Positions 18,419 through 28,375 of a stretch of DNA of 64,000 bases are shown piece by piece. Source of the stretch: Corynebacterium stationis (lineage in GTDB: Bacteria > Actinomycetota > Actinomycetes > Mycobacteriales > Mycobacteriaceae); the NCBI RefSeq assembly GCF_001941345.1, contig NZ_CP009251.1, positions 1,612,001 to 1,676,000 on the forward strand, given 5' to 3'. The position numbers and the translations under genes were made by a program. The notes below the pieces were generated by a model. It was not told the DNA's origin and ran no database searches. It saw only the letters and a list, made by a program, of their open reading frames with translations. Position 1 is the stretch's first letter. Each line of letters opens with the position of its first letter.

Positions 18419-18940
18419 TCAGAGCTTGCTGGGTGCCATGGCCTTCGGACCACGGCTTAGTGCCACGTGCCCGGACTGGATGAGTTCGCGGATGCCGAAT
18501 GGCTCTAGAACATCGAGCAGTGCGCGCAGCTTTCCTGGCGAACCCGTAGCTTCCACAATGACGGATTCTTGAGCCACGTCTACTACGCGGGCACGGAAGA
18601 TGTTGACGGCGTCGACAACCTGCGGGCGGTTGGTGTTATCAGCGGTGACTTTGACCAGCATGATGCCACGTGCGACCGAGGTCTCTTCATCTAACTCAAC
18701 AACCTTGATGACGGGGATGATCTTGTTGAGCTGCTTGGTTACCTGTTCGATAACTACCTCGCTGGCATCGACCACGATGGTAAAGCGGTTAATGCCGGGA
18801 GTTTCCGTGCGTGCGGAGACAATGGATACGAGGTTGTAGCCACGGCGGGTGAACATGCCGGCGACGCGGGAGGTGATACCTTCTACGTCTTCGACCAAGA
18901 CGGACAAAGTATGGCGGGTGACTTCGTGCGGAGCAGGCAT
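18419..18940 (-). CDS. ilvN: Acetolactate synthase small (regulatory) subunit
   Basis: Regulatory subunit binding valine and activating IlvB. The 173 residues hold an N-terminal ACT domain (HTLSVLVEDVEGITSRVAGMFTRRGYN, about 6-32, quoted in part) and a second ACT-like domain (about 85-165). Its ATG shares one base with the ilvB stop codon (TAATG), so translation is coupled and the subunits are made together. Confidence 0.97.
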   Translation of the reverse strand: MPAPHEVTRHTLSVLVEDVEGITSRVAGMFTRRGYNLVSIVSARTETPGINRFTIVVDASEVVIEQVTKQLNKIIPVIKVVELDEETSVARGIMLVKVTADNTNRPQVVDAVNIFRARVVDVAQESVIVEATGSPGKLRALLDVLEPFGIRELIQSGHVALSRGPKAMAPSKL

Positions 18941-20808
18941 TAGTCTTCGATCTCCTCTACGGTTTCGTGAATGGTCGCCGGTTCTTCAGCAGCTGATTCA
19001 TTTTCATCAAACAGTGGACGCAGGCCAACGGCGTACTGGATTTCTTCATTCGAAGCGCCACCGGAAATCATTGGCCAGACCTGAGCGTCTTCGCCAACGA
19101 TGAAGTCGATAACTACTGGACGGTCATTGATTTCGCGCGCGCGCTGGATAGCAGGCACGATTTCTTCTTCGGTGGTAACGCGTATGGATTCGCAACCCAT
19201 GGCATCGCCAAGCTTGACGAAGTCTGGGATGTAGTTCCCCTCCTCACGCAACTTGGTATTGGAGTAGTTGCGCTCGTAGAACAGGGTCTGCCACTGGCGC
19301 ACCATGCCCAAGTTGCCGTTATTAATAACAGCGACCTTGATGGGGAAACCTTCCAAAGCTGCGGTAGTCAGCTCCTGGTTGGTCATCTGGAAACAGCCAT
19401 CGCCGTCGATTGCCCAGACTTCCTTCTCTGGCATACCGGCCTTGGCACCGAGTGCTGCAGGAACCGCATAGCCCATGGTGCCGGCGCCACCGGAGTTGAT
19501 CCAAGTGCGTGGGTTTTCAAAGTCAATGAACTGTGCAGCCCACATCTGGTGTTGCCCAACGCCTGCGACGTAAATGGCCTCCGGGCCGATTTCACGCGAG
19601 AGGTGCTCCAAAATCAGCTGCGGGTTGAGCTTGCCGTCTTCAGTTGGCTCCCAGCCGCGTGGGAAACGGTCCTGCAGATCATTAAGGTAGCCAGTCCACT
19701 CGTTGATTTCCGGCTTCGGGTACTTGGTGGAATTCTGATACGTCTTGGTCAGTGCCAAAAGTACCTCACGCGCATCACCCACGATTGGGATGGCAACTTC
19801 GCGAATCTTGCCGATTTCCGCTGGGTCCACATCGGCGTGGATAACCTGCGCGTGGGGCGCGAAGGTATCAACGTCACCGGTGACGCGGTCATCGAAACGC
19901 GCACCGATAGCAATAAGCAAGTCTGAGCGCTGCATTGCAGCAACCGCTGGAACCGTACCGTGCATGCCCGGCATACCCATGTGCTGTGGGTGAGAATCAG
20001 GGAAGGCGCCCAAAGCCATCAAGGTGGTAACCACTGGGATGCCGGTAAATTCGGCAAACTCCAGCAGCTCACGGTGAGCATCAGCCTTGATGACACCGCC
20101 ACCGACGTAGAGAACAGGGCGGGTAGCTTCCGAAATCATCTTCACTGCCGCAGAGATCTGACGGTTGTGAGGATTCGTCGTTGGCTTATACCCCGGCATG
20201 TAGAACTTCGGTGGGAAGGTGTATTCCATCGTCGCATTTTGGATATCCTTCGGGATATCCACCAGGACAGGACCAGGACGGCCAGTCGACGCCAAGTGGA
20301 ACGCAGACGCAATCGCCTCTGGAATCTTATTCGGATCCGTGACGATGAAGTTGTGCTTGGTAATCGGCATCGTCACACCGCGAATATCTGCTTCCTGGAA
20401 GGCATCGGTACCCAAGAGGTTAGAGCCCACCTGGCCAGTAATGGCCACGATTGGAACAGAGTCCAAGTTGGCATCCGCAATTGGCGTAACTAAGTTGGTT
20501 GCACCAGGGCCGGACGTGGCAATACACACGCCCACCTTGCCGGTTGCCACTGCATAACCTTCAGCAGCGTGGCCAGCACCCTGCTCGTGGCGGGTCAGCA
20601 CGTGGCGAAGAGTTTCGGAACGGTTTAGTGCATCATACAAAGGCAGCACGGCGCCGCCTGGGATGCCGAAGACTAGGTCGGTGCCTAAATCTTCAAGGGT
20701 GCGGACAATAGCTTGTGCACCAGTCATGCGCTCTGGGCCTTTTGGTCCTGGCTTTACGCCAGTCGAAGAGGCCACCGAAGCCGGAGAGGGCGTTGTGGAA
20801 GCTGCCAC
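18940..20808 (-). CDS. ilvB: Acetolactate synthase large (catalytic) subunit
   Basis: Thiamine-diphosphate, FAD and Mg enzyme that joins two pyruvates, or pyruvate and 2-ketobutyrate. The 622 residues show the catalytic Glu in [14 protein letters not shown], the Pyr/PP domains and the ThDP motif [15 protein letters not shown] with [12 protein letters not shown]. The GTG at 20808 is chosen because TAAGGAG lies 10 nt upstream and the next residues ([13 protein letters not shown]) resemble the C. glutamicum N terminus; an open frame reaching 20856 has no ribosome site. Expression is governed by the attenuator at 20942-21075. Confidence 0.95.
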   Translation of the reverse strand: MAASTTPSPASVASSTGVKPGPKGPERMTGAQAIVRTLEDLGTDLVFGIPGGAVLPLYDALNRSETLRHVLTRHEQGAGHAAEGYAVATGKVGVCIATSGPGATNLVTPIADANLDSVPIVAITGQVGSNLLGTDAFQEADIRGVTMPITKHNFIVTDPNKIPEAIASAFHLASTGRPGPVLVDIPKDIQNATMEYTFPPKFYMPGYKPTTNPHNRQISAAVKMISEATRPVLYVGGGVIKADAHRELLEFAEFTGIPVVTTLMALGAFPDSHPQHMGMPGMHGTVPAVAAMQRSDLLIAIGARFDDRVTGDVDTFAPHAQVIHADVDPAEIGKIREVAIPIVGDAREVLLALTKTYQNSTKYPKPEINEWTGYLNDLQDRFPRGWEPTEDGKLNPQLILEHLSREIGPEAIYVAGVGQHQMWAAQFIDFENPRTWINSGGAGTMGYAVPAALGAKAGMPEKEVWAIDGDGCFQMTNQELTTAALEGFPIKVAVINNGNLGMVRQWQTLFYERNYSNTKLREEGNYIPDFVKLGDAMGCESIRVTTEEEIVPAIQRAREINDRPVVIDFIVGEDAQVWPMISGGASNEEIQYAVGLRPLFDENESAAEEPATIHETVEEIED

Positions 20809-20941
20809 GGTGGTAATGCTCCTTAGGTCATGGACTTTTTCAAAGTAATTATTCAATTAGACACTTTTCCCGTCCTAGCACCGTGCGGGTGGCGGGCAGG
20901 CGAGCAAGCGCAGATCAAACATCGGCTGTGGGTGGGCCGAG

Positions 20942-20993
20942 CTATAAATAAACAATGCCCCCGACTCAACTCGGGTGGGAGTTGGCGAGGGCA
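20942..20993 (-). promoter_or_regulatory. ilvBNC transcription attenuator (terminator hairpin)
   Basis: On the minus strand TGCCCTCG pairs with the GGGGGCA region and AACTC with GAGTT in an interrupted GC-rich stem (20955-20993), followed by TTGTTTATTTATAG (20954-20942). It lies 29 nt after the leader-peptide stop and about 135 nt before ilvB. Together these are the parts of a classical amino-acid attenuator: ribosome stalling at Val codons would favour read-through. Confidence 0.85.
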
Positions 20994-21021
20994 CTTGCTT
21001 TTAACGACTTCAAAATGGCCG

Positions 21022-21075
21022 CTACGGCAAGCGCCGCGCTGCTACTACTACCACCTGAAGTCGAATATTGATCAT
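21022..21075 (-). CDS. ilvBNC leader peptide
   Basis: A 17-codon minus-strand frame, MINIRLQVVVVAARRLP, with four consecutive Val codons (GTG GTA GTA GTA), two Ile and two Leu codons. It is followed by a terminator hairpin and then ilvB. C. glutamicum ilvBNC is known to be controlled by attenuation with a similar Val-rich leader. The stop codon TAG is at 21024-21022. The peptide itself probably has no role beyond sensing charged tRNA-Val. The stretch 20809-21228 holds only this leader, the attenuator and the promoter regions of ilvB and of the divergent gene. Confidence 0.88.
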   Translation of the reverse strand: MINIRLQVVVVAARRLP

Positions 21076-21228
21076 GGCCTACATCATACACACGGATTTT
21101 CCTCAGTCCAGTTAACACCCCCATTGCGCGAGAAGCCCATCTCAGTGTGCGGAATTTACCTGCATCTTTGTCCGATCCCCCATCCCATGATTAACCCCAG
21201 GGAATAAAACTAATTAGCATAGGTTTAC

Positions 21229-21903
21229 ATGACCGATCCTGTGCCTGCTGACAACCCTGCCGACAACAACGCAACTACCTCTTCCACTATCCCGGCCCCC
21301 ACGGGCGAGACCAAGGAGTTCGTGCCCGAGCGCACCCACGTCTTCGCCATCGCCTTGATGGCCATGGTGTGCATCATCATGGCCGGTTGGAGCCCACTGC
21401 TTTTGGGCTGGACCGTATTAATTCCTGCCCTGTGGATTTATTGGGTATTGCGCGGCAAGACCACCGTCGGCGAAAAAGGTATTGCCATTCGCTACGCATT
21501 CAAGGGCCGCAAGACCATTTCTTGGGACAACTTCGAAGGCATCGGCTTCCAAGGCTCCAAGGCTTTTGCTGAGACCTCCACCGGCACCAAGCACAATTTG
21601 CCCGGCGTTACCTTTAACTCTTTGCCAGGGCTTTACGATGCATCCCGCGGCCGCATCCCCGACGCACTCAGCGAGGGGAAAGCCGCAGCTCATGAAAAGG
21701 TGGTCATTGTCCACCGCGACGGCCAGCAGATCTTGATGGACAAAGAAGAATACGCGCAATATCAAGCCGCCCAAGACGGCGCCGCGAGCGCCGTCCCCGA
21801 AACCAATGAAGGCGTCCCACAGAATGGAAACCTTTATCCACCCCGTGAGACACCCCCATCGGATGGCCAGACTCAGAATCAGCGCCGCAACGGAGTAGAG
21901 TAA
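21229..21903 (+). CDS. CFP-6-like PH-domain membrane protein
   Basis: A 224-residue protein with a polar Thr/Asn/Pro-rich N terminus, two adjacent hydrophobic helices (about 39-75), then a bacterial PH-like domain (about 78-160; TTVGEKGIAIRYAFKGRKTI, WDNFEGIGF) and a polar low-complexity tail. M. tuberculosis cfp6 (Rv3004) lies in the same place next to ilvB1, and this protein has the same layout, so it is probably the orthologue; its role is unknown. The ATG follows TAGCATAGGTTTAC, with no ribosome site, suggesting a leaderless transcript. Confidence 0.75.
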   Translation: MTDPVPADNPADNNATTSSTIPAPTGETKEFVPERTHVFAIALMAMVCIIMAGWSPLLLGWTVLIPALWIYWVLRGKTTVGEKGIAIRYAFKGRKTISWDNFEGIGFQGSKAFAETSTGTKHNLPGVTFNSLPGLYDASRGRIPDALSEGKAAAHEKVVIVHRDGQQILMDKEEYAQYQAAQDGAASAVPETNEGVPQNGNLYPPRETPPSDGQTQNQRRNGVE

Positions 21904-21914
21904 GTAACCTACCG

Positions 21915-21950
21915 ATGCTGCGGCGAGCACACCCCCTTTACCCGCAGCAT
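21915..21950 (+). terminator. Terminator after the CFP-6-like gene
   Basis: Perfect 9-bp stem ATGCTGCGG (21915-21923) with CCGCAGCAT (21942-21950). No strong T run follows, so termination strength is uncertain. Confidence 0.5.
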
Positions 21951-22017
21951 TCGCCGAAGGCCCAAGGCAGTGAGGGAATACTTTCTTATCACAAAGCGTT
22001 GACCACGCTATACGCCT

Positions 22018-22023
22018 TATAAT
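22018..22023 (+). promoter_or_regulatory. Likely -10 element of ilvD
   Basis: A perfect TATAAT 31 nt before the ilvD ATG. A TTGACC is nearby at 21999-22004, but the spacing of 13 nt is short for a -35. The TTAGGATC ribosome site lies between this and the start codon. Confidence 0.5.
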
Positions 22024-22053
22024 CCCCATCTTTGATTTTTAGGATCTATTTTC

Positions 22054-23907
22054 ATGTTTCCTCTGCGCTCTAAAGTAACCACCGTCGGCCGGCAAGCTGC
22101 GGGTGCGCGCGCTCTCTGGCGCGCGACCGGCACCAAGGAAAATGAGTTCGGCAAGCCAATTGTCGCTATCGCCAACTCCTATACCCAGTTCGTTCCTGGC
22201 CACGTCCACTTGAAAAACGTCGGTGACATCGTCGCTGATGCTATTCGTGAAGCTGGCGGCGTGCCGAAGGAATTTAACACCATTGCGGTCGATGACGGCA
22301 TCGCCATGGGCCACAGCGGCATGCTCTACTCCCTGCCATCACGTGAGATCATTTCCGACTCCGTGGAATACATGGTCAATGCACACACCGCTGACGCGCT
22401 AGTCTGTATCTCCAACTGTGACAAGATCACCCCAGGCATGCTCAACGCCGCTTTGCGTTTGAACATCCCCACCATCTTCGTCTCCGGTGGCCCTATGGAA
22501 GCCGGTAAGGCAGTTGTCGTCGATGGCGTCGCCAAGGCTCCAACTGACCTGATTACTGCAATCACCGCATCGGCTAGCGATGATGTCGATGATGCCGGCC
22601 TGGCTATGGTCGAAGAATCTGCCTGCCCAACCTGTGGTTCTTGCTCCGGTATGTTCACCGCGAACTCCATGAACTGCCTGACTGAGGCTTTGGGCTTGGC
22701 GCTGCCGGGCAACGGCACCACCTTGGCAACCCACTCTTTCCGCCGTCGTCTTTTCAAGCAGGCCGGCTCCACCATCGTGGACCTGTGCCGCCGCTACTAC
22801 GGCGAAGAAGATGAATCCGTCCTGCCACGCAATATCGCCAACAAGGACGCTTTCTACAACGCCATGGCGCTGGACATGGCCATGGGTGGCTCCACCAACA
22901 CGATCTTGCACACCCTAGCTGCGGCGCAAGAAGGCGCCATCGACTTCACCCTGAACGACATCGAGGCTGTCTCCGACGCTGTTCCTTGTCTGTCCAAGGT
23001 GGCACCGAACGGTGTCTGGCACATCGAAGACGTCCACCGCGCCGGCGGCATCCCTGCCATCTTGGGTGAGCTGCGCCGCTCCGGTCACCTGAAGATGAAT
23101 GTTCACACCGCGCTGTACAAGGACGCCGGCGAATGGCTGGATGACTGGGATATCCGCGGCGGCAAGGAACTGGAAGAAGCCCGCAATCTCTTCCTGGCTG
23201 CCCCAGGTGGCGTACGCACCACCGAGCCATTTTCCACCGACAATGTCTGGGAAACCCTGGACACCGACCAGGAAAACGGCTGCATCCACTCCGCAGAATT
23301 CTCCTACTCCGACCAAGGTGGTCTGGTTGTCCTGCGCGGCAACCTCGCACCTAATGGCGCCATCATCAAGGCCGCCGGTGTTGAGGAAGAACTGTGGCAC
23401 TTCCAGGGCCCTGCTCGCGTTGTCGAGTCCCAGGAAGAAGCCGTCTCCATCATCCTCAAGCGCGAAGTGCAAGCTGGCGATGTCATCGTCATCCGCTACG
23501 AGGGCCCAGCTGGAGGCCCGGGCATGCAGGAGATGCTGCACCCGACCTCCTTCCTCAAGGGCTCCGGTTTGGGCAAGGCATGCGCCTTGATTACCGATGG
23601 CCGCTTCTCCGGTGGTACCTCTGGTCTCTCCATTGGCCACATCTCCCCTGAGGCTGCTCACGGCGGAGTTATCGGTCTGGTCCAAAATGGCGACCCGATC
23701 ACCATCGACGTACGCAAGCGCGCACTGACCTTGGACATCGACGAAGATGAGCTGGAGCGTCGTCGCGCTGAGCAAGAACGTCGCGAAAAGCCATGGACCC
23801 CGGTCAACCGCGACCGTCCTATCACCAAGGCTTTGCGCGCATACGCGAACATGGCGACTTCTGCCGACATGGGCGCAGTCCGCATCGTTGATGGGCATAT
23901 CGCTTAA
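22054..23907 (+). CDS. ilvD: Dihydroxy-acid dehydratase
   Basis: Dehydrates 2,3-dihydroxy-isovalerate or -methylvalerate to the keto acids before the final transamination in valine and isoleucine synthesis. The 617 residues carry the Fe-S cluster and Mg ligands in [10 protein letters not shown] and [20 protein letters not shown], and the C-terminal [20 protein letters not shown] substrate loop. TTAGGATC precedes the ATG at 22054. Transcribed away from ilvBNC, with its own promoter and a strong terminator. Confidence 0.97.
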   Translation: MFPLRSKVTTVGRQAAGARALWRATGTKENEFGKPIVAIANSYTQFVPGHVHLKNVGDIVADAIREAGGVPKEFNTIAVDDGIAMGHSGMLYSLPSREIISDSVEYMVNAHTADALVCISNCDKITPGMLNAALRLNIPTIFVSGGPMEAGKAVVVDGVAKAPTDLITAITASASDDVDDAGLAMVEESACPTCGSCSGMFTANSMNCLTEALGLALPGNGTTLATHSFRRRLFKQAGSTIVDLCRRYYGEEDESVLPRNIANKDAFYNAMALDMAMGGSTNTILHTLAAAQEGAIDFTLNDIEAVSDAVPCLSKVAPNGVWHIEDVHRAGGIPAILGELRRSGHLKMNVHTALYKDAGEWLDDWDIRGGKELEEARNLFLAAPGGVRTTEPFSTDNVWETLDTDQENGCIHSAEFSYSDQGGLVVLRGNLAPNGAIIKAAGVEEELWHFQGPARVVESQEEAVSIILKREVQAGDVIVIRYEGPAGGPGMQEMLHPTSFLKGSGLGKACALITDGRFSGGTSGLSIGHISPEAAHGGVIGLVQNGDPITIDVRKRALTLDIDEDELERRRAEQERREKPWTPVNRDRPITKALRAYANMATSADMGAVRIVDGHIA

Positions 23908-23932
23908 TCAACGACATTCGCCACATTTCAAC

Positions 23933-23976
23933 TAGGCGGTGGGTCAGTATTTACCGAAGTACTGACCCACCGCCTA
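23933..23976 (+). terminator. ilvD terminator
   Basis: Perfect 17-bp inverted repeat, TAGGCGGTGGGTCAGTA (23933-23949) with TACTGACCCACCGCCTA (23960-23976), loop 10 nt. Its right arm runs into TAACAT, the presumed -10 of the next gene. Confidence 0.85.
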
Positions 23977-23988
23977 ACATTATGGCCT

Positions 23989-25341
23989 GTGACTACTTCG
24001 CCAAATATTGACCAAGACCCGCCGGTGCCGACAGCGGCTACGAACGTCGCTGCTCCCAAAGCCTTCTTCTCCCCCGCTATCGCGGGGTTCATTGGCTTAC
24101 TTGGGGTTATCATCGCCACGGTAACCACGGCGATTCAGGTGATGTCGACGGATTTTCCCATCGACATGATCATCTACCGCGAAGGCGTTAAAGCTTTCAT
24201 GGCCGGCAACGAGGTCTACTCCGTGCCCATGATGGCCGGGGATATCGCGCTACCGTTTCTTTACCCGCCTTTTGGCGCGCTGGTGATGGTGCCACTGGCT
24301 GGTGATTGGTTTAGCGATGCCGTGGCCGGCGATATCGTCATTATCTTATCCAATCTGCTCATCGGCCTCGTGCTGCTTTTGCTGGCTTTCGCCTTAAATA
24401 AGCAACGCACCAATCGTTTTGCTAGCTCCGATGTCATCGCTGTTACCGCCTTGGTGTGGGGCATCGTTTTAATCTTTGAACCCGTGCGTTTGAATAACGG
24501 TTTCGCGCAGATCAACATCATCCTCATGGCGCTCGTCGCTTTGGACTTAATCCCCCGCAAGCGTCTCAAGTGGCTACCGCAAGGCTGGCTTATCGGCATT
24601 GCCGCGGCCATCAAAATCACTCCCTTGGCGATGCTGCTGTATTTCTTGGTCCGCAAGGAAATCAAACCGATTATCACCGCAGGCATCTCTGCCATCGTGG
24701 CCACCGCCATTGCCGCGGCCGTGCGCTGGGATGTGGCGTGGGAATACTTCACCGTCAATCTCTTATCGATGGGCTCCGGCGGCGAAATCGGCGTCCAAAC
24801 CGCCTACCAATCCAATAGCTCCCTCAAGGGCTTCCTCGAGCGCCTCTACACCTCCCAAGAGGCCATGGACACAGCCAGCATGATCACCACGATCATTTGG
24901 TTCTGCCTGGCCATTATCACCGTCGTGCTCGGTGGCTGGTTGATGATTGCGCTGAATAAGCGCGGACTCAACATCGAAGCCTTCATGATCAACGCGTTCA
25001 TCATGCTGCTGATTTCCCCAGTCAGCTGGTCGCATCACTGGATCTGGCTCACCATCGCCATCCCTGTCTTGCTCTACCGCGCTATTACTTGGCGCCACCT
25101 CAGCTGGCTATCCGGCATCATGATCTCCATCCTCGGCCTGTGGTCACTGCTGATTTTGACCATCCCACCGAAGTGGTACTGGGGCGATAGCATCAATGTC
25201 TGGGAACAAGAACTAGTCTTCAAACTCGTCATGAGCGATTTCATTTGGTTCGCTATCGCGACCATGGCCGTCACCGCATTCATGCTCCGGTTCGTTCCGC
25301 TTAAAGATTCCACCGCTCGCAACGCTGCGCAAAGCATGTAG
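23989..25341 (+). CDS. GT87-family membrane mannosyltransferase-like protein
   Basis: A 450-residue polytopic membrane protein with about eleven or twelve helices, of the GT-C / GT87 (DUF2029) group that includes PimE and other polyprenyl-phosphate-mannose-dependent transferases of mycobacterial and corynebacterial lipoglycan synthesis. The first outer loop holds FPIDMIIYREG with Asp 59 in the position of the catalytic Asp of this group, and PFLYPPF and NNGFAQINI are family features. The GTG at 23989 has no ribosome site but follows TAACAT by 8 nt, so translation is probably leaderless. Acceptor and exact linkage cannot be read from sequence. Confidence 0.75.
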   Translation: MTTSPNIDQDPPVPTAATNVAAPKAFFSPAIAGFIGLLGVIIATVTTAIQVMSTDFPIDMIIYREGVKAFMAGNEVYSVPMMAGDIALPFLYPPFGALVMVPLAGDWFSDAVAGDIVIILSNLLIGLVLLLLAFALNKQRTNRFASSDVIAVTALVWGIVLIFEPVRLNNGFAQINIILMALVALDLIPRKRLKWLPQGWLIGIAAAIKITPLAMLLYFLVRKEIKPIITAGISAIVATAIAAAVRWDVAWEYFTVNLLSMGSGGEIGVQTAYQSNSSLKGFLERLYTSQEAMDTASMITTIIWFCLAIITVVLGGWLMIALNKRGLNIEAFMINAFIMLLISPVSWSHHWIWLTIAIPVLLYRAITWRHLSWLSGIMISILGLWSLLILTIPPKWYWGDSINVWEQELVFKLVMSDFIWFAIATMAVTAFMLRFVPLKDSTARNAAQSM

Positions 25342-25364
25342 TATCACGCGCTAGATTCTCTCCT

Positions 25365-25388
25365 AGGCCGGTTAACCGCCGGCCTTTT
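25365..25388 (+). terminator. Terminator after the GT87 gene
   Basis: Stem AGGCCGG (25365-25371) with CCGGCCT (25379-25385), loop TTAACCG, followed by TTT. Confidence 0.75.
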
Positions 25389-25539
25389 CGCGATCTCAGT
25401 TACTTTTCGGCGCCATTGTACCGCCTCAGTGGCCCGCTTGTGGATAACTTTGGCAGTTAGGTGACGCGTCAACGTAGTTATCCACAGATTTTCGAGGTTG
25501 CACTAGCGCACACTTGCTTTCCATTTTAGTGTCGAAGTC

Positions 25540-26652
25540 ATGAACGATATATGGCAAGCATTCAAGCTTCTCACCAGCCACGGAATAGGCTTTTTGCGGC
25601 TTTTCGATGAGCTTTCACCCCACGACTTATCCGACGAAGGCATAGAAGTTTCCCTCGCCAAAAATTACGCCCGCCTCGCCACCGAACTTTTTAGTCCTTG
25701 CGACTCCCCGCGTGTCCAGCACGACGCTATCGCCCTCGCCGAAGAGCGACAGCTCAGCGCCAATCACTTACTAATGGTCAACAAACACGCCAGAAAGTTA
25801 AAAGCTCGCGGCGCGGCCTGGAAACTACGCGCAGAACTCATGGCCCTTGAAGGCTCTTTAGAAGAAGTCGAAGCCTACGCCAAAAAGCGCGTCACCGAAG
25901 AAGGCGGCGACAAACCCAAACAACGCGGCGTACGCGTCGGCCGCGTCACCGATGGCCTACGGACTATCAGCATCACCGATACCCAACGGAAAATCACCGA
26001 CTTAGAAAAGACCCTCGATACTGCCATCAAGGATGATGACCAGCCACGCTCCGAAGCACTTCTGGAGCCATTCTGGGATTTAGTCGAAGGAGGCGGCACC
26101 GGGCTTATCAAGCCGGAATACCGCACCGTCATCGCTATCGGTCTTAACGATTTCGCTAAAGTCTCCTGTGGCAAGGGCGACGAAGTCATCATCGGACTAT
26201 CTGATGGAACGACCATGACCGGCGCCGAATTCATCAACGCCGCAATGGAAGGCAGCTTGGGTGACAAGCTTTATGTCGGACTCTTCCATCCCACCGCCGG
26301 ACCAGTGAATCTCTACGAGACCCGCTTCGCGTCAGACAAGCTGCGGACTTTAGCCATGGCGGAGAATCTCGTCTGTCCGTGGCCAGACTGCAACGTGCCT
26401 GCCGATAGGTGCCAGGTCCACCACATTGATGCGCATAAGAATGGCGGTCATACAAAGCCCTCGAACCTGACGATGCTGTGTAAGCACCACAACGGCGTCA
26501 ATGATGATGACGGCCCGCGCAAGAAGCGAAAAGGCCCAAGTCGCGGCAGGATGCGCCGCCACCGCGGCAAAGTCCGCCTGCACACCCCAGGCGGCAAACT
26601 GGTGGGCAACACGCACGACCTGAGCAGCATGGGGGCAATGGACCTCATCTAG
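25540..26652 (+). CDS. HNH endonuclease domain protein (DUF222/13E12-like)
   Basis: A 370-residue protein with a helical N-terminal region (about 1-170, charged, with a central KxxxxE-rich stretch), a middle domain, and a C-terminal HNH motif: CPWPDC (Cys 288 region), HHIDAHKNGGHT, N-LTMLCKHHN. The tail is strongly basic (KKRKGPSRGRMRRHRGK), as expected for nucleic acid binding. Such proteins are multi-copy in many actinobacteria and are often linked to mobile DNA, but their job is not established. Neighbours are unrelated, and it has its own terminator. The ATG at 25540 lies in a gene-free 198-nt gap. Confidence 0.75.
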   Translation: MNDIWQAFKLLTSHGIGFLRLFDELSPHDLSDEGIEVSLAKNYARLATELFSPCDSPRVQHDAIALAEERQLSANHLLMVNKHARKLKARGAAWKLRAELMALEGSLEEVEAYAKKRVTEEGGDKPKQRGVRVGRVTDGLRTISITDTQRKITDLEKTLDTAIKDDDQPRSEALLEPFWDLVEGGGTGLIKPEYRTVIAIGLNDFAKVSCGKGDEVIIGLSDGTTMTGAEFINAAMEGSLGDKLYVGLFHPTAGPVNLYETRFASDKLRTLAMAENLVCPWPDCNVPADRCQVHHIDAHKNGGHTKPSNLTMLCKHHNGVNDDDGPRKKRKGPSRGRMRRHRGKVRLHTPGGKLVGNTHDLSSMGAMDLI

Positions 26653-26685
26653 CAGCCTCTCCGCCGCAAAGTGGCAATCACACAC

Positions 26686-26712
26686 CCCGACTAGATAACC
26701 GGGCTAGTCGGG
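26686..26712 (+). terminator. Terminator after the HNH gene
   Basis: Perfect 9-bp stem CCCGACTAG (26686-26694) with CTAGTCGGG (26704-26712). No T run follows. Confidence 0.55.
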
Positions 26713-26764
26713 CGATTCGGCGAACCCTTTTCCAAATGCAGCGCTAAGGAAGGCTGTGCAAACA

Positions 26765-26813
26765 AAAGCGCGCCAGTCAGAATTTCCACGAAGGATTCTG
26801 ACTGGCGCGCTTT
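26765..26813 (-). terminator. Terminator after the DoxX-type gene
   Basis: Perfect 19-bp inverted repeat, AAAGCGCGCCAGTCAGAAT (26765-26783) with its complement at 26795-26813. On the minus strand it is followed by TGTTTGC after the closing T run. Confidence 0.85.
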
Positions 26814-26830
26814 CTTGCGCTTAATGCGGA

Positions 26831-28375
26831 TTAGTTCAGCGGGTTGACACCTGCGCCGAACCACCACACAGCTACCAGTGCCGCTGCACCGAGGATAAAG
26901 AATACCCACGACGACGCAAGCGGGCGGCGAGCCGGGCTCGAGAGTGCCTTCACGCCAAGGGCGGAGTCAACCGAGATAAACCCTGGGCCAGTAAACTGCA
27001 CGCCAATGTTAACTACGAACAAGACTAGTGCCAGCCACAAAGACTCAGGCCAGCTGAATACATCCAACCCTGCACCGGAAACAGCCAACTCATGGATAGC
27101 CATGAAGCCGGTAACAACAAGTGCCAGCATGGATGCAAATGGGGTCAGAAGGCCGAGGACTAGGAAGACACCTGCAACGAGCTGTCCTACTGGAATGCCC
27201 ATAGCAAGGATATTCGCCATCGAGTAGCTAGCATACTCAGACTCCAGTCCGGAAATGCCAGCGGACTCTCCGATGCTAAAGAGCGTGCGCACGCCCTCAA
27301 CGATGAGGAAGCCACCCAGCGCGATACGGATGAAGAGCAAACCGAAATCAATGGTGCCGCGCTTGCCGTACTGACGACGCAGTGCTTGTTCTTCCTCAGC
27401 CTGGGCTGCAGCAGCGCTATCGGCATCGAGCGCCAAGGCAGTGTCATCCGAGTACTGCGACGGTGAATCAAAGTGCTGCGTCGCCGCGTATCCTGCTGCA
27501 CCGCCTGCTGGTACTGCAGCCGGCTGCACGGTAGTTGGTTCATTGCCGTAATCAGCGGACGGGTTTACCGACGTCGGCGATTGGTCGAAGGAGGTATCGC
27601 GGCTGGCGAAATCACGGTCATCGTAAGGATTGTTCTGTGAACCAGTTGTAGGGCCCATGTTCATCGTCTCCGTAGGTTGGGACTCAACAGCGGACTGAGG
27701 AGCCTGGGTGGTATTGGGCGTAATTTCTTGAGGTTGAGCACGTCCCGGGCGTTCGAAGACGCTCGAGCGCGGAACTTCTTGGGTGGCTTCAGGCTTCACA
27801 GCCTCCGGCTCAGCATCCTTAGCGCCCGATGCGTGCGCCGCGGCAAAGCCTGCACCAGCAGCACCAGCAGCCGCAGCTGCGATACCACCAGAAGCGGAAC
27901 CCGTGGAGCCACTGTCTGCAGTGCCAGTGCTTGCGGACGCCTTAGGTGCCGCGGTGCCTTTCGTAGGCTCCGCAGTTTGTGGAGCATCCACCTGAGTCTG
28001 TCCCGAGGTTTCTACTGGGGTTGCCTCAGAGGTAGCCGCTGCCGGTGCCGAAGCCGCGGAAGGCGAAGAAGGCGTGGATGCTACTGGGTCGATACTTTCG
28101 ACGATGCGCACACCACTTGGTTTCTTATCGGATGCCTTGCGCTGCTCGCTAGCTTTAATCTCCGCGTCGGATGGTCGCTCGAATGACGTCGTTGGCTGAT
28201 CCGATGGGCTGGTGGACTCAGCAGCCGTGCCGGCAGCAGAGGCCGGCGAAGCGGAAGCTGGAGATGCTGAGGCCGGAGTGGAGTCGGTGGACGGTTTGTA
28301 TGCAGGAACACCCAACTCGTCATCAAAGTCTGATGCCTTATCAGGTTGATCGTGGGACGGTGTATTCGTGCTCAT
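26831..28375 (-). CDS. DoxX-family membrane protein with long disordered N terminus
   Basis: A 514-residue protein in two parts. Residues 1-330 are low complexity, rich in Ser, Ala, Thr, Pro and acidic residues, with imperfect ASASPASASPAS-type repeats and an Ala/Gly-rich stretch near 160-180. Residues 340-510 are a DoxX module with four hydrophobic helices (GLLFIRIALGGFLIVEGVRTLF; MGIPVGQLVAGVFLVLGLLTPFA, quoted in parts; MLALVVTGFMAIHELA; WLALVLFVVNIGVQF) and a fifth near the C terminus. DoxX proteins act in thiol or oxidant stress in some bacteria; here the function is unknown. Divergent from the Xi-class reductase gene, which is also redox-linked. ATG at 28375. Confidence 0.75.
   Translation of the reverse strand: MSTNTPSHDQPDKASDFDDELGVPAYKPSTDSTPASASPASASPASAAGTAAESTSPSDQPTTSFERPSDAEIKASEQRKASDKKPSGVRIVESIDPVASTPSSPSAASAPAAATSEATPVETSGQTQVDAPQTAEPTKGTAAPKASASTGTADSGSTGSASGGIAAAAAGAAGAGFAAAHASGAKDAEPEAVKPEATQEVPRSSVFERPGRAQPQEITPNTTQAPQSAVESQPTETMNMGPTTGSQNNPYDDRDFASRDTSFDQSPTSVNPSADYGNEPTTVQPAAVPAGGAAGYAATQHFDSPSQYSDDTALALDADSAAAAQAEEEQALRRQYGKRGTIDFGLLFIRIALGGFLIVEGVRTLFSIGESAGISGLESEYASYSMANILAMGIPVGQLVAGVFLVLGLLTPFASMLALVVTGFMAIHELAVSGAGLDVFSWPESLWLALVLFVVNIGVQFTGPGFISVDSALGVKALSSPARRPLASSWVFFILGAAALVAVWWFGAGVNPLN

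Noticed and set aside
22915..23898. 327-codon open frame antisense to ilvD
   Set aside because: It mirrors the codon pattern of ilvD, has no family features or ribosome site, and ilvD is unmistakable.
28200..28290. Repeated Ser/Ala/Pro codons that look like a short tandem repeat or CRISPR-like unit
   Set aside because: They are protein-level repeats in the disordered N terminus of the DoxX-type protein; spacing and units are irregular.
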